Under the pieces are notes generated by a model. It ran no database searches and had not been told where the DNA came from. It saw nothing but the letters and a program-made list of their open reading frames with translations. A program made the position numbers and the translations under genes. This document shows positions 9,046 through 17,702 of a stretch of DNA of 64,000 nt, in pieces. The DNA is taken from positions 62,001-126,000 of the forward strand of contig NZ_JAESWB010000168.1 in the NCBI RefSeq assembly GCF_016765675.1. Reading direction: 5' to 3'. The stretch's first letter is position 1, and each line of letters starts with the position of its first letter. Origin of the DNA: Neobacillus paridis (lineage in GTDB: Bacteria; Bacillota; Bacilli; Bacillales; Cytobacillaceae).

Positions 9046-9785
9046 CAATCAAATTGTTTAAATTTTTCTGCAATGTATGGCATAGTAGAAGAAACAGAAA
9101 TTAGTTCCATTTCCGGATATCTTAAAGCCGTCAATTTACCGCCAAAAACGGCACCAGTATCAATATTATACGTGTTGTTGATTACCCTTGGTTCATTCAC
9201 CGGGGTATGCCCATAGACAATAACAGCTTTTCCCTGATAGTTTTTCGCCCAATCCCTTCTGACTGGTGAGCCGTCAGGATGTTTTTCTCCGGTAATGTCT
9301 CCATACAGGACAAACTGCTTAACCCTGGCATGATGTTTTCCGATATACTCCTGTTTAATTCCGGCGTGTGCAATAACCAGCTTTTGCTGATCAAGGATTG
9401 CATAAAGCGGGGCGTTTTCATACAATTGGATAAATTGTTTACGAATGGACTGCTGCTCCTGTTTAGTTAATGAGTCATATTCTGCGACTGTTGTTTCCAA
9501 TCCATGGGTAATCTGCACCTTGTTGCCAAGGAAAAAACGATAGAGCTTATTGCAGTGATTTCCCGGTGTATATATGCCCCTTTTCTGTTCCATAACAAGC
9601 TGCCAAACCACGTCGATTACTTGTAGGGATTCCGGTCCGCGGTCCGTTAAATCACCTACAAAGCCTAACATTCTATTGTTCGGATGAAGAGGGATGCCTT
9701 GTTCCCATTCGTAACCAAGGCGATGGGTAAGTTCTTTGAATTCCTGAAAACAGCCGTGAATATCGCCGATAATATCAATTTTCAT
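9045..9785 (-). CDS. prpE: Bis(5'-nucleosyl)-tetraphosphatase PrpE
   Basis: 246-aa calcineurin-type metallophosphatase. Metal ligands are visible in GDIHGC (D8, H10), GDLTDRGP (D45) and GNH (N76, H77), with later GHTP and the histidine in AHAG. PrpE of B. subtilis hydrolyses Ap4A asymmetrically and has been linked to spore germination. Convergent with the pseudouridine synthase gene; the shared region is only a few bases. Full length, no missing residues. Confidence 0.93.
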   Translation of the reverse strand: MKIDIIGDIHGCFQEFKELTHRLGYEWEQGIPLHPNNRMLGFVGDLTDRGPESLQVIDVVWQLVMEQKRGIYTPGNHCNKLYRFFLGNKVQITHGLETTVAEYDSLTKQEQQSIRKQFIQLYENAPLYAILDQQKLVIAHAGIKQEYIGKHHARVKQFVLYGDITGEKHPDGSPVRRDWAKNYQGKAVIVYGHTPVNEPRVINNTYNIDTGAVFGGKLTALRYPEMELISVSSTMPYIAEKFKQFD

Positions 9786-9843
9786 GTCATAACCACCTTT
9801 TTTCTCATCATACTCTTTTTATCATTCTGAAGGAGGAGGATCT

Positions 9844-11715
9844 ATGGAACAGCAAGTTTCCATCATTTCATTGCTTATTGTCGTCACAATGGCTTTTTTA
9901 ACACCAATTATTTTACATCGCTTGAAATTAAATTTCATTCCCGTTGTTGTAGCGGAAATTATCATGGGTTTAATTATTGGTAAAAGCGGCATCAATATTG
10001 TCCATGAGGATATCTGGCTTTCTACTTTATCAACACTCGGCTTAATATTTCTGATGTTTTTAAGCGGTCTCGAAATTGATTTTTCGGCCTTCGCAGGCAG
10101 AAAAAAACGAGATGTTCTGCCAAATGGTAAAACAGAACCGAATTCATTTGCTGTTTCTTCGATTATCTTTTCCGGGATATTTGTATTATCCCTTGGCTTA
10201 TCCTATTTGTTTGTCTTGGCAGGCTTTATTGATAATGCCTTCTTAATGACATTAATTATTTCGACGATCTCATTGGGTGTGGTGGTGCCGACCTTAAAAG
10301 AAGCACACTTAATGAAGACAGTTATCGGGCAGATTATTCTCCTGGTTGCGGTGATTGCCGATCTGGTGACAATGATTTTATTAACTGTTTTCGTTTCGTT
10401 AAATGAACCAAAGCATGAAAACACATGGCTTTTGTTAATTTTGTTTGCAGCGGGGATTGTGCTGTATTTTGTCGGTAAACGCTTTAAAAACCGAACCTTC
10501 ATCGAGACGCTGTCAACCGGTACTGTGCAAATTGGTACACGGGCGGTGTTTACCTTAATCATTGTTTTAGTGGGATTGTCCGAATCGGTTGGGGCAGAAA
10601 ATATTTTAGGTGCCTTCTTGGCCGGTGTTCTTGTTTCCCTGTTATCACCCAATCAAGAGCTTGTCCATAAACTCGATTCATTTGGCTATGGCTTTTTAAT
10701 ACCAATTTTTTTCGTAATGGTAGGAGTGGAACTTGATATTTGGTCCTTATTTAGTGAAAAAAAATTGTTGCAGTTAATTCCGCTTTTACTTATCAGTTTA
10801 TTACTTTCTAAGCTAATTCCAGTATATTTCTTAAAAATTTGGTATGATACAAAAACAGTCATTTCCTCTGCCTTTTTATTAACATCGACATTGTCGTTAG
10901 TAATAGCGGCGGCGACTATTGGCGAACGGATAGGAGCTATCACGGAACAAATGAAAGGAACATTGATTCTGGTGGCAGTGATTTCCTCCATCTTCACGCC
11001 GATCGTTTTTAAAAAGCTATTTCCAAAAGAGGTGCTGGCAAAGAAAAAAATACCAGTTGCCTTTTTAGGTGCAAATCAGGTTACACTACCTGTATCGAGA
11101 GAATTAAAATCGGGCTTGTATGAACCGATTCTCTATCACCAAAAAATGGAGAAGGTAGAAATGCCAACTTCAAGTTCTCTGTTTGAAATCGAGGAAATCC
11201 CGGATTATTCTTTGGATTCGCTTGAAAACACGGAGGTCTTTCAGGCAGAGATCGTTGTCATTTCAACTGGTGATGAAGAACTCAACGCGAAGCTTGCTAT
11301 TTCAGCAAAGGAAAAAGGAGTCCCGCGAGTGATTGTTCGAATTGAAAGCCCTGAATTGGATCAGTCATTACGTGAACATCATGTTGAGGTGTTTTCCTCG
11401 TTTATGTCTACAAAAGTATTGCTCAGGGCTCTAATTGAGTCGCCCAATGTGATGAATATACTAACAAACCAAGAAACCGGACTTTATGAAATTGTGATGA
11501 AGAATAAACAATTTGACGGAATGTCATTACGAAGATTTCCATTTACCGGAGATGTGATCATTGTCCGAATCTTTCGCGGCAAGGATTCGCTTGTACCGCA
11601 TGGCGATACCGAGTTGCAGCTGTATGACCGCTTAATTGTTACCGGTTCAAAAGAATATGTTGATGAACTGAAGCGAGAATTGGAATTTAGCGAATCTTCC
11701 AGAAGCTTTTATTAA
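9844..11715 (+). CDS. yjbQ: CPA2-type cation:proton antiporter with RCK domain (YjbQ-like)
   Basis: 623 aa. About 12 hydrophobic helices span residues 5-390, with a CPA2-like core including FLSGLEIDF and NILGAFLAGVLVSLL. A cytosolic TrkA_N/RCK-like domain (~395-520) follows, then a TrkA_C domain (~535-615) ending LYDRLIVTGS. Such proteins exchange K+ or Na+ for protons under control of nucleotide or other ligands bound to the RCK part. Its position between prpE and fabI matches B. subtilis yjbQ. GGAGGAGG precedes ATG 9844. Ion specificity is inferred only. Confidence 0.88.
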   Translation: MEQQVSIISLLIVVTMAFLTPIILHRLKLNFIPVVVAEIIMGLIIGKSGINIVHEDIWLSTLSTLGLIFLMFLSGLEIDFSAFAGRKKRDVLPNGKTEPNSFAVSSIIFSGIFVLSLGLSYLFVLAGFIDNAFLMTLIISTISLGVVVPTLKEAHLMKTVIGQIILLVAVIADLVTMILLTVFVSLNEPKHENTWLLLILFAAGIVLYFVGKRFKNRTFIETLSTGTVQIGTRAVFTLIIVLVGLSESVGAENILGAFLAGVLVSLLSPNQELVHKLDSFGYGFLIPIFFVMVGVELDIWSLFSEKKLLQLIPLLLISLLLSKLIPVYFLKIWYDTKTVISSAFLLTSTLSLVIAAATIGERIGAITEQMKGTLILVAVISSIFTPIVFKKLFPKEVLAKKKIPVAFLGANQVTLPVSRELKSGLYEPILYHQKMEKVEMPTSSSLFEIEEIPDYSLDSLENTEVFQAEIVVISTGDEELNAKLAISAKEKGVPRVIVRIESPELDQSLREHHVEVFSSFMSTKVLLRALIESPNVMNILTNQETGLYEIVMKNKQFDGMSLRRFPFTGDVIIVRIFRGKDSLVPHGDTELQLYDRLIVTGSKEYVDELKRELEFSESSRSFY

Positions 11716-11770
11716 AGCCATTGTTCCTGCTCGATCTTTTGCAAAACAAGACAGCTTCTAAACCCTGCAC

Positions 11771-11815
11771 TTTTCATTTTTTAATAATTGGTGTAGAATT
11801 AGTACCAAGTACTAA
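11771..11815 (+). promoter_or_regulatory. fabI promoter with FapR operator
   Basis: A sigma-A-like promoter reads TTTTCA (11771-11776), 17 bp, TAGAAT (11794-11799). Overlapping its start site is the perfect palindrome TTAGTACCAAGTACTAA (11799-11815), two 7-bp arms around a 3-bp centre, matching the FapR operator. FapR represses fatty-acid synthesis genes until malonyl-CoA releases it, so fabI here is predicted to be in the Fap regulon. Confidence 0.85.
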
Positions 11816-11847
11816 TATCAGTTGATAACCTAGGAGGATTTTTCACT

Positions 11848-12618
11848 ATGAACTTTTCTTTAGCTGGAAAAACATTCGTTGTCATGGGAGTAGCCAATAA
11901 ACGCAGCATTGCTTGGGGGATTGCCCGCTCTTTGCACAATGCTGGAGCCCGTCTTGTTTTTACATATGCTGGCGAGCGGCTGGAGTCGAGCGTCCGTGAG
12001 TTAGCTGATTCTTTGGGGGCTGAAGGAACCCTTGTTCTCCCATGTGATGTAACGAGTGATGAAGACATCACAACTTGTTTCGCTCAAATTAAAGAAGCAG
12101 TTGGAACGATCCACGGTGTCGCCCATTGCATTGCCTTTGCCAAAACAGAAGAACTGAAAGGCGAGTATCTGAATACGACCAGAGATGGTTTCCTGCTTGC
12201 TCATAATATCAGTTCCTATTCATTGACAGCAGTTGCTAAAGAAGCAAGGGGGTTAATGACAGAGGGGGGCAGCATCGTAACCTTGACTTATCTTGGCGGT
12301 GAACGTGCTATTAAGAATTATAATGTAATGGGTGTGGCGAAAGCGTCACTTGATGCCAGTGTCCGCTATTTGGCAGCTGATCTTGGCAAAGATGGGATTC
12401 GTGTGAACTCTATCTCTGCCGGACCGATTAGAACTTTATCTGCCAAGGTAATTGGTGAATTCAATACTATTTTAAAAGAAATTGAAGAAAATGCCCCGCT
12501 TAGAAGAACAACAACCCCTGAAGAGGTCGGTGATACCGCCGTATTTCTGTTTAGTGACATGTCCCGCGGAATTACCGGGGAAAATATTCATGTCGATTCC
12601 GGATACCATATTTTATAA
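11848..12618 (+). CDS. fabI: Enoyl-[acyl-carrier-protein] reductase FabI
   Basis: 256-aa short-chain dehydrogenase of the FabI type. It has the FabI-specific cofactor loop (GVANKRSIAWGIA) and the catalytic arrangement Y148, Y158, K165 (LTYLGG and NYNVMGVAK). It reduces the trans-2-enoyl-ACP double bond in the last step of each fatty-acid elongation cycle. AGGAGG at 11831-11836 precedes ATG 11848. A FapR operator overlaps the promoter. The Y-x6-K spacing is that of FabI rather than FabL. Confidence 0.96.
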   Translation: MNFSLAGKTFVVMGVANKRSIAWGIARSLHNAGARLVFTYAGERLESSVRELADSLGAEGTLVLPCDVTSDEDITTCFAQIKEAVGTIHGVAHCIAFAKTEELKGEYLNTTRDGFLLAHNISSYSLTAVAKEARGLMTEGGSIVTLTYLGGERAIKNYNVMGVAKASLDASVRYLAADLGKDGIRVNSISAGPIRTLSAKVIGEFNTILKEIEENAPLRRTTTPEEVGDTAVFLFSDMSRGITGENIHVDSGYHIL

Positions 12619-12725
12619 TGGTAAAGAGCTGTCCCCTTTTGCTTTTTGTGGCATATATCCATTAACGTGATTAGGCAATTTGCATACATATAGAGTGTAG
12701 GCAGACGCAATTGGAGGTGATGCAG

Positions 12726-13235
12726 ATGGCAAAAAAGAGAACAAAAGGCCCATTACTTTATATCAATCAGACTTTTACCAGAACACCGTTTAGTCCAAAC
12801 AATCAGGAGATATATACAAGTAAGCGGGAAATAGAAGAGTTTGTCGAGGGGGAAGCGGCAGTTCAGGGGAAAGAAAGCAAAGAGTTAAAAACAGGGATCT
12901 TCCGCGAGCCAATACCAATAGAGATTGAACAAACGGATCAGAAACAGAATCAGGTTCCGGACGGTTCTCTGCCAAACGAAAAAGTTGTTTCCCATTTAAA
13001 AAGGGTAAAGCCATTTAATGAAATGGATGTAAAAGAAAGGATTGATTACTTACTCAATATCCCGAAAGTGCTCCCACCAATTCCATGTGTATTTTACACC
13101 ACAACTGAAAATTACCAAGGATATCTTGCTGGTTTTGTCGACAACGAGATAACGATACAATTTCACAATAAATCGACAAAAACGATCCCCCTTGATCAAC
13201 TCAAAAATATCATCATGATTGGGTTAAAAAAATAA
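12726..13235 (+). CDS. cotO: Spore coat protein CotO
   Basis: 169-aa charged protein. It opens MAKKRTKGPLLYINQTF and has a conserved C-terminal part (KERIDYLLNIPKVLPPIPCVF ... GYLAGF) seen in CotO (YjbX) proteins, which take part in assembly of the outer coat. The middle is variable and rich in E, K and Q. GGAGGTGATG at 12714-12723 favours ATG 12726 over ATG 12711. The fabI-cotO-cotZ order follows B. subtilis, though the cotV, cotW and cotX genes found there are absent here. Confidence 0.8.
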   Translation: MAKKRTKGPLLYINQTFTRTPFSPNNQEIYTSKREIEEFVEGEAAVQGKESKELKTGIFREPIPIEIEQTDQKQNQVPDGSLPNEKVVSHLKRVKPFNEMDVKERIDYLLNIPKVLPPIPCVFYTTTENYQGYLAGFVDNEITIQFHNKSTKTIPLDQLKNIIMIGLKK

Positions 13236-13275
13236 AATGAAATGGCCAGCGGATTTCCCGGCTGGCCATTTCATT
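13236..13275 (+). terminator. Bidirectional terminator between cotO and cotZ
   Basis: A perfect 15-bp stem (13236-13250 with 13261-13275) has a 10-nt loop. It lies between two convergent coat genes and touches the cotZ stop codon. Confidence 0.85.
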
Positions 13276-13798
13276 AGTGACAAATTCCCAAGTCGACATC
13301 AGCGATGCATTGGATGGCGCAGAAGCAGTTTAAGTCTACGGTCACACAGTCGTTTGTAGCTTGGAAGGCTGTTACATCACATACTGCTCCAAGATTAATG
13401 CAGCAGCCGCTTTCCCCTTTACCGGAAGTAGAAACGAGATTTACTGGGTGAAAGTTCCCGTGAGCGTCAGTTTTTCCAGGTGCTAACACCCGAAGTGTGG
13501 CACAGCAGTTATCAAAAACATCTTCTACGCGGAAGTAGATTGATACGCATGTAGGATTGTTGTTTTCAAAAAAGAATGCATTAAACGGCGTTCCGTCTGC
13601 TGTTTTTAATACAAACACCCGTGTATCTACAGTGGTTGAAGTAGGCGATACAAGCGAACCCAGCGGCTCGTTAAAACAGCTGGTACATGGCTGACATTCT
13701 TCAGCAGCAACGGCTTGTTGGAGATCATTAATTGCCCGGACTACTTGGCAAACACAGTTTCCACTGCTAAATTCGTGGTGAGATTTTCCACAACCCAT
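13274..13798 (-). CDS. cotZ: Spore coat/exosporium protein CotZ (CotY/CotZ/ExsY family)
   Basis: 174 aa, very rich in cysteine (about 15). It has the family layout: N-terminal NCVCQVVRAI, then CQPCTSC, a beta-rich middle (VFVLKTADGTPFNAFFFE, RVEDVFDNCCATLRVL) and the C-terminal VDLNCFCAIQC. CotY/CotZ proteins self-assemble into disulfide-linked hexagonal sheets in the outermost spore layer. GGAGG (complement of 13806-13810) precedes ATG 13798. A more divergent relative lies at 48105-48524. Late mother-cell expression is expected, but I could not confidently place a sigma-K promoter. Confidence 0.9.
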   Translation of the reverse strand: MGCGKSHHEFSSGNCVCQVVRAINDLQQAVAAEECQPCTSCFNEPLGSLVSPTSTTVDTRVFVLKTADGTPFNAFFFENNNPTCVSIYFRVEDVFDNCCATLRVLAPGKTDAHGNFHPVNLVSTSGKGESGCCINLGAVCDVTAFQATNDCVTVDLNCFCAIQCIADVDLGICH

Positions 13799-14003
13799 TT
13801 ATTTTTCCTCCTTAATCCGTAATATATCTTACATTACTAACATATTTCATGACCGCACTTTGGGTTACGGACAATTGCCTTATTTAGCAAAATTAGGCGG
13901 TTTTCCTAACGGTGGTGTGGGCAGAGTTCGAGTTTTCCGCATAGCTTGGCCGATTTTTTTAGTGGAGCAGCATGTCTCTTTGGTGAAAGGAAGGATATCT
14001 TTA

Positions 14004-14363
14004 ATGGAAAACGTATCGTTTTTTCAGTTAATGATTTTATCTTTGGCCAGTTTTAGACTAACAAGGTTGCTGGTATTTGATAAGATTACAGAGTTTATCC
14101 GCCATCCCTTTTTCGATGAAGTGGAGGAGGAAAATGCGGCCGGAGAAAGGGAAATTTATTATATTCCTAAGCTTTCGGGGCCAAAACGTTTTTTTGGGGA
14201 ACTACTTAGCTGCTACTGGTGTACTGGGATCTGGACGGCAGTTATCGTTGTTGGCTCATATTTTCTATTTCCGGGATACTCCTGGCCAATTTTTGTGATT
14301 CTGGCCGTAGCGGCCATGGCTTCTATTTTAGAAACAATTCTTCAATATTTTATGGAGAATTAA
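14004..14363 (+). CDS. yjcA: DUF1360 sporulation membrane protein YjcA
   Basis: 119-aa protein with an N-terminal hydrophobic helix, the DUF1360 motif LASFRLTRLLVFDKI, a CxxC-containing segment (LLSCYWCTGIW) and C-terminal hydrophobic helices. It matches B. subtilis YjcA, a sporulation gene next to cotZ and spoVIF. The reading frame extends upstream to 13860, but AAGGAAGG at 13987-13994 and family length support ATG 14004. Molecular function is unknown. Confidence 0.82.
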   Translation: MENVSFFQLMILSLASFRLTRLLVFDKITEFIRHPFFDEVEEENAAGEREIYYIPKLSGPKRFFGELLSCYWCTGIWTAVIVVGSYFLFPGYSWPIFVILAVAAMASILETILQYFMEN

Positions 14364-14443
14364 GGAGGATGCCTTATCCATCACCAGCGATTTTTCATAA
14401 TCTAACAAGAGAAAAGGAACTGTCAAAAAAGGAGAGAAGGGTA

Positions 14444-14545
14444 ATGAAAAGGAAACAGACAGGCGTAAAGACTGCCAAGATTCGTCAATCAGCAAACTCA
14501 CTGAGGAAACAAGGCTGTGGCTGTGGAAAAAAAACATCTAAATAA
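14444..14545 (+). CDS. Small basic Cys-containing protein (33 aa)
   Basis: A 33-aa lysine/arginine-rich peptide ends GCGCGKKTSK. GGAGAGAAGG lies at 14430-14439 before ATG 14444. An in-frame ATG at 14369 would give 58 aa, but its GGAGG abuts the codon with no spacing. It lies among sporulation genes and is followed by a terminator, so a small spore-associated protein is plausible. I do not recognise a family. Confidence 0.5.
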   Translation: MKRKQTGVKTAKIRQSANSLRKQGCGCGKKTSK

Positions 14546-14549
14546 GCGG

Positions 14550-14581
14550 AAAAACTGTCAGGATCTCTCTGGCAGTTTTTA
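14550..14581 (+). terminator. Rho-independent terminator
   Basis: AAAACTGTCAG pairs with CTGGCAGTTTT (one G-U) around a short loop, followed by T5. Confidence 0.8.
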
Positions 14582-14675
14582 TATTTTCCATAATCGTTAG
14601 TCATAATTTTAAACAATCTCGAAAAAACTATATGGTAGCGATAGCTGAATTTGTCGAAGAGGGGAAGAAATTGTT

Positions 14676-15140
14676 ATGCTCATGATCCGTAATTTGCTAG
14701 TAGTATCTTGTATATTCCTGCTTACCTCCTGTAATCAAAACAACGAGGTAAAGAACAGTCAGCTGGCATTAATAAAAACAACCAATCCCGGCCCCGTCAT
14801 TACCGATAATCAGGAACGAAGCTTAGGAGAAAATATTAAAGATGATGTTAGTTCTTTGCCTGAGCTTTATGATGTAGCAGTGGTTAAAGGTAAAAAAAAT
14901 ATCCTTGTAGTGTACAAGGTTAAACATTTACAGCGTTTCCGGATGAAACAAATCGAAAAGAATGTCACCGAGATGCTGAAAAGGAAATACCCAAATGAAA
15001 CATTTACCGTTTCCAGTGACTATAAAATTTTTCTTGAGGCAGTCAGATTGGAGGAAAAAATAAAAGCAAAGAAATTTTCTGAAAAGAGAGCAGAAAAGCG
15101 CCTTCAGGATATTGTCGATATGACGGATAATACGAAGTAA
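14676..15140 (+). CDS. Sporulation lipoprotein, YhcN/YlaJ family
   Basis: 154-aa lipoprotein. A hydrophobic signal segment ends in LLTSC (Cys ~residue 19), and the mature part has the YhcN/YlaJ architecture (LPELYDVAVVKGKKNILVVYKV, a long K/E helix with RLEEKIKAKK). YhcN-family proteins sit in the inner spore membrane and are commonly encoded with SpoVA clusters. GAGGGGAAG at 14660-14668 precedes ATG 14676; ATG 14682 is an alternative. Only 15 bp separate it from spoVAC, so it belongs to that operon. Confidence 0.82.
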   Translation: MLMIRNLLVVSCIFLLTSCNQNNEVKNSQLALIKTTNPGPVITDNQERSLGENIKDDVSSLPELYDVAVVKGKKNILVVYKVKHLQRFRMKQIEKNVTEMLKRKYPNETFTVSSDYKIFLEAVRLEEKIKAKKFSEKRAEKRLQDIVDMTDNTK

Positions 15141-15155
15141 GAAAGGAAGAAAAAG

Positions 15156-15632
15156 ATGGCAAGCAAGCAAAAGAAAATGACGCCACAACAGCAGAATTAC
15201 CAACAATTACAACAAAAACATGAACTGAAAAGACCAGTGTTAAAAAATTGTCTAAAGGCCTTCATTGTCGGCGGATTGTTTTGCGTTGTCGGACAGGCAG
15301 TAAGTTATTTTTACATATATTTTTTTAATTTTACCGAGCAGAGCGTTGGGAATCCGACCGTTGCGACAATGGTATTCTTCTCGATGCTATTAACCGGCTT
15401 TGGGGTATATGACCGGATTGGCCAGTTTGCTGGTGCAGGCAGTGCTGTACCCGTAACCGGATTTGGCAATGCTGTGATTTCGGCATGCATAGAGCATCGA
15501 ACGGAAGGTTTTGTTCTCGGTGTTGGTGGAAATATGTTTAAGCTTGCCGGCTCCGTCATTCTTTTTGGGGTTTTCTCAGCATTTGTTGTCGCTCTGATAA
15601 AGACGATACTGAAAATCTGGGGGGGATTGTAA
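15156..15632 (+). CDS. spoVAC: Stage V sporulation protein AC
   Basis: 158-aa membrane protein with about four hydrophobic segments. It has the SpoVAC pattern of a basic Gln-rich N-terminus, FIVGGLFCVVGQA, then FAGAGSAVPVTGFGNAV. SpoVAC forms a mechanosensitive channel-like component for Ca-dipicolinate movement in spores. It lies in a tight operon: YhcN-like gene 15 bp upstream, spoVAD starting directly after the stop codon. Full length. Confidence 0.92.
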   Translation: MASKQKKMTPQQQNYQQLQQKHELKRPVLKNCLKAFIVGGLFCVVGQAVSYFYIYFFNFTEQSVGNPTVATMVFFSMLLTGFGVYDRIGQFAGAGSAVPVTGFGNAVISACIEHRTEGFVLGVGGNMFKLAGSVILFGVFSAFVVALIKTILKIWGGL

Positions 15633-16649
15633 TTGTTAAAGGGGCATCAAACATGGGTCTTTGACAAACGTCCAATGATTACGGCAACGGGGGTAACCGG
15701 AGGTCCATTTGAAGCGAACGGAAAACTGGCAAATGATTTTGATCTTTTGTTTGAAGACCTTTGGATTGGGCAGGACTCCTATGAAAAGGCACATCGGGTA
15801 TTAATTGAAGAGGCAGCGAAAATTACCTTAAAAAAGGCCAATTTAGAAAAAGAACAAGTCCAATTTTTATTTGCCGGGGATTTGATTAATCAAATTACCC
15901 CAACAAATTTTGCAGCAAGAACCTTACAGATACCATACTTTGGCTTATTTGGTGCTTGTTCGACTTCAATGGAAGGCTTAGCCTTAGCATCCTTCGTCGT
16001 GAATTACCAAGGGGCAAAATATGTCTTGACGGGTGCCGCCAGTCATAATGCTGCTGCTGAACGACAGTTCCGTTACCCGACGGAATATGGCGGACAGAAG
16101 CCGCCGACCGCCCAATGGACGGTAACTGGATCCGGAATGGCTCTCGTTCAGGCAAATGAGCCGGAGAAGAACGTTCCGGTAACGATCTCAGCAACGATCG
16201 GTAAAGTAGTTGATATGGGATTAACCGACCCATTTAATATGGGTGGGGCAATGGCTCCTGCAGCAGCCGATACAATTATGGCTCATTTCCGTGATTTGCA
16301 ATTGGACCCTTCCCATTATGATTTGATTATCACCGGCGACCTTGGCAGAATTGGTCATGATACAGCCTTTGAATTGATTAACAAAAGCGGTCTCAAGCTG
16401 GAGCGAAGACAATTCCAGGATTGCGGTCTGCTGATTTATAAAGAAGATCAGCCAGTACAAGCTGGAGCAAGCGGTGCCGCCTGTTCAGCAACCGTTCTTT
16501 ATGGGCACTTACTTAAAGAGCTGAAAAAAGGCACATATAAGCGAATTTTGGTTGTGGCAACAGGTGCCTTATTATCGCCGCTTAGCTTTCAACAGAATGA
16601 ATCAATACCATGTATCGCTCACGCTGTAGCGATTGAAATGAATCATTAA
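15633..16649 (+). CDS. spoVAD: Stage V sporulation protein AD
   Basis: 338-aa thiolase-fold protein. It carries the conserved FGACSTSMEGLALAS, SHNAAAERQFRYPTEYGGQKP and GASGAACSA segments of SpoVAD, which binds dipicolinic acid on the inner membrane face. Starts with TTG directly after the spoVAC stop, with a G-run (GGGGGGG, 15619-15625) 7 nt before it. At 338 aa the length is normal. The start of this gene depends on transcription and translation from spoVAC. Confidence 0.94.
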   Translation: MLKGHQTWVFDKRPMITATGVTGGPFEANGKLANDFDLLFEDLWIGQDSYEKAHRVLIEEAAKITLKKANLEKEQVQFLFAGDLINQITPTNFAARTLQIPYFGLFGACSTSMEGLALASFVVNYQGAKYVLTGAASHNAAAERQFRYPTEYGGQKPPTAQWTVTGSGMALVQANEPEKNVPVTISATIGKVVDMGLTDPFNMGGAMAPAAADTIMAHFRDLQLDPSHYDLIITGDLGRIGHDTAFELINKSGLKLERRQFQDCGLLIYKEDQPVQAGASGAACSATVLYGHLLKELKKGTYKRILVVATGALLSPLSFQQNESIPCIAHAVAIEMNH

Positions 16650-16661
16650 GGGGTGAATCGC

Positions 16662-17018
16662 TTGTTTGCAATGTTTTTTTGGGCATTTATTGTTGGAGGT
16701 CTCATTTGTGTCATAGGTCAGCTGTTATTTGATGTCGCTAAATTAACTCCAGGGCATACGTTAAGCTTGCTGGTGGTAGTTGGAGCAGTACTGGACGGAT
16801 TCGGTTTGTATGAGCCGTTAATGGATTTTGCCGGAGCAGGTGCAACCATCCCGATTACAAGCTTTGGCAATTCACTCGTTCACGGAGCGCTCCAGGATGC
16901 CAATAAACACGGAATCATTGGAGTCTTAACGGGAATGTTCCAAGTAACCAGTTCAGGTATTTCAGCTGCCATTGTCTTCGGCTTTCTTGGTGCCCTTCTG
17001 TTTAAGCCTAAAGGATAA
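16662..17018 (+). CDS. spoVAE: Stage V sporulation protein AE (SpoVAEb type)
   Basis: 118-aa hydrophobic protein with four predicted helices and the signatures FIVGGLICVIGQLL and FAGAGATIPITSFGNSLVHG, homologous to SpoVAC but shorter. It is part of the dipicolinate channel complex. AAGGGGTG at 16648-16655 best fits TTG 16662; GTG 16653 overlaps that site and ATG 16671 is also possible. The cluster ends here: no spoVAA, spoVAB or spoVAF is present, unlike the canonical heptacistronic operon. Confidence 0.9.
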   Translation: MFAMFFWAFIVGGLICVIGQLLFDVAKLTPGHTLSLLVVVGAVLDGFGLYEPLMDFAGAGATIPITSFGNSLVHGALQDANKHGIIGVLTGMFQVTSSGISAAIVFGFLGALLFKPKG

Positions 17019-17125
17019 ATGCTCATTTTTTATTCTATCGTTTGAGAAGCTTGCCCGTGCCTATACACATTATTTAGTGATTTCATATGTTATAAATGAG
17101 ATTACTAAAGTGAGGTGACTATTCT

Positions 17126-17245
17126 ATGTTTGGATACGGCGGCTGCGGTTTCGGTTATGGCGGTGGTTTTGGATACGGCGGCAGTTTCGTGTTAATCGTT
17201 GTATTGTTTATTCTATTAATTATTGTCGGCGCAAGCTGGTATTAA
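17126..17245 (+). CDS. YjcZ-family small Gly-rich sporulation peptide (39 aa)
   Basis: 39 aa: a Gly/Tyr/Phe-rich head ([14 protein letters not shown]) followed by one hydrophobic helix with the family core [14 protein letters not shown]. YjcZ/SscA peptides are expressed late in the mother cell and help spore coat assembly. GAGGTGA at 17112-17118 precedes ATG 17126. Two more members lie at 48651 and 48777 with near-identical helix residues. Confidence 0.85.
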   Translation: MFGYGGCGFGYGGGFGYGGSFVLIVVLFILLIIVGASWY

Positions 17246-17269
17246 TGAATTCTGAACGATTAATCGGGG

Positions 17270-17302
17270 AAGGGTTGTCCAAAAAGGGCTGCCCTTTCTT
17301 TG
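17270..17302 (+). terminator. Terminator after YjcZ-like gene
   Basis: An 11-bp imperfect stem (17270-17280 with 17286-17296) with an AAAAA loop precedes a T-rich stretch. Confidence 0.6.
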
Positions 17303-17371
17303 TTGGTGATTCACCAATTTTCACTTCCTTCATAAAATAAAGTAGTTTATGAAGGAGTGTGATTTTCGAAC

Positions 17372-17626
17372 ATGGATAATGGTTTCTTTAAAAACATAGA
17401 AAAGAAAACCGGCGTAAATATGAAAGATGTTTTTGAATTAGCAAATTCTTTGCAGCATGCAAATTTTAAGGATGAAAAAACAGTCCGAAGTGTAATCAAG
17501 AGGGTTTCTCGGCTTGCTAACAAACCTGTCAGCAGAGAACTGGAAGACCAGATTGTTAAAACGATCATCAACGACGGCAGTAAGCTTAATTTTGATACGA
17601 TTTCCAATATGCTGAATAAAAAATAA
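17372..17626 (+). CDS. spoVIF: Sporulation protein SpoVIF (YjcC)
   Basis: 84-aa helical, charged protein (MDNGFFKNIEKKTGVNMKDV ... NFDTISNMLNKK) matching SpoVIF, which with GerE is needed for late coat assembly and stabilises GerE activity in B. subtilis. Position between yjcA and yjcF matches. GGAG at 17353-17356 is rather far (15 nt) from ATG 17372, so initiation may be weak. A strong terminator follows. Confidence 0.88.
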   Translation: MDNGFFKNIEKKTGVNMKDVFELANSLQHANFKDEKTVRSVIKRVSRLANKPVSRELEDQIVKTIINDGSKLNFDTISNMLNKK

Positions 17627-17628
17627 GC

Positions 17629-17665
17629 AAAAAGGCCATTTCCCTGTTGGAAATAGGCCTTTTGG
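17629..17665 (+). terminator. Terminator after spoVIF
   Basis: AAAAGGCC-TTTCC pairs with GGAAA-GGCCTTTT around a short loop. The same hairpin may serve the convergent yjcF. Confidence 0.8.
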
Positions 17666-17702
17666 ATCTTTGTAAAAAAGCTTGCTGCGTAAACGAAGGG
17701 TG

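Noticed and set aside
10203-10997. Minus-strand open frames inside the antiporter gene
   Set aside because: They are mirror frames of a well-supported membrane protein and show no family motifs.
13860-14003. N-terminal extension of yjcA
   Set aside because: The upstream frame is open but lacks homology and a ribosome site; ATG 14004 has AAGGAAGG at proper distance.
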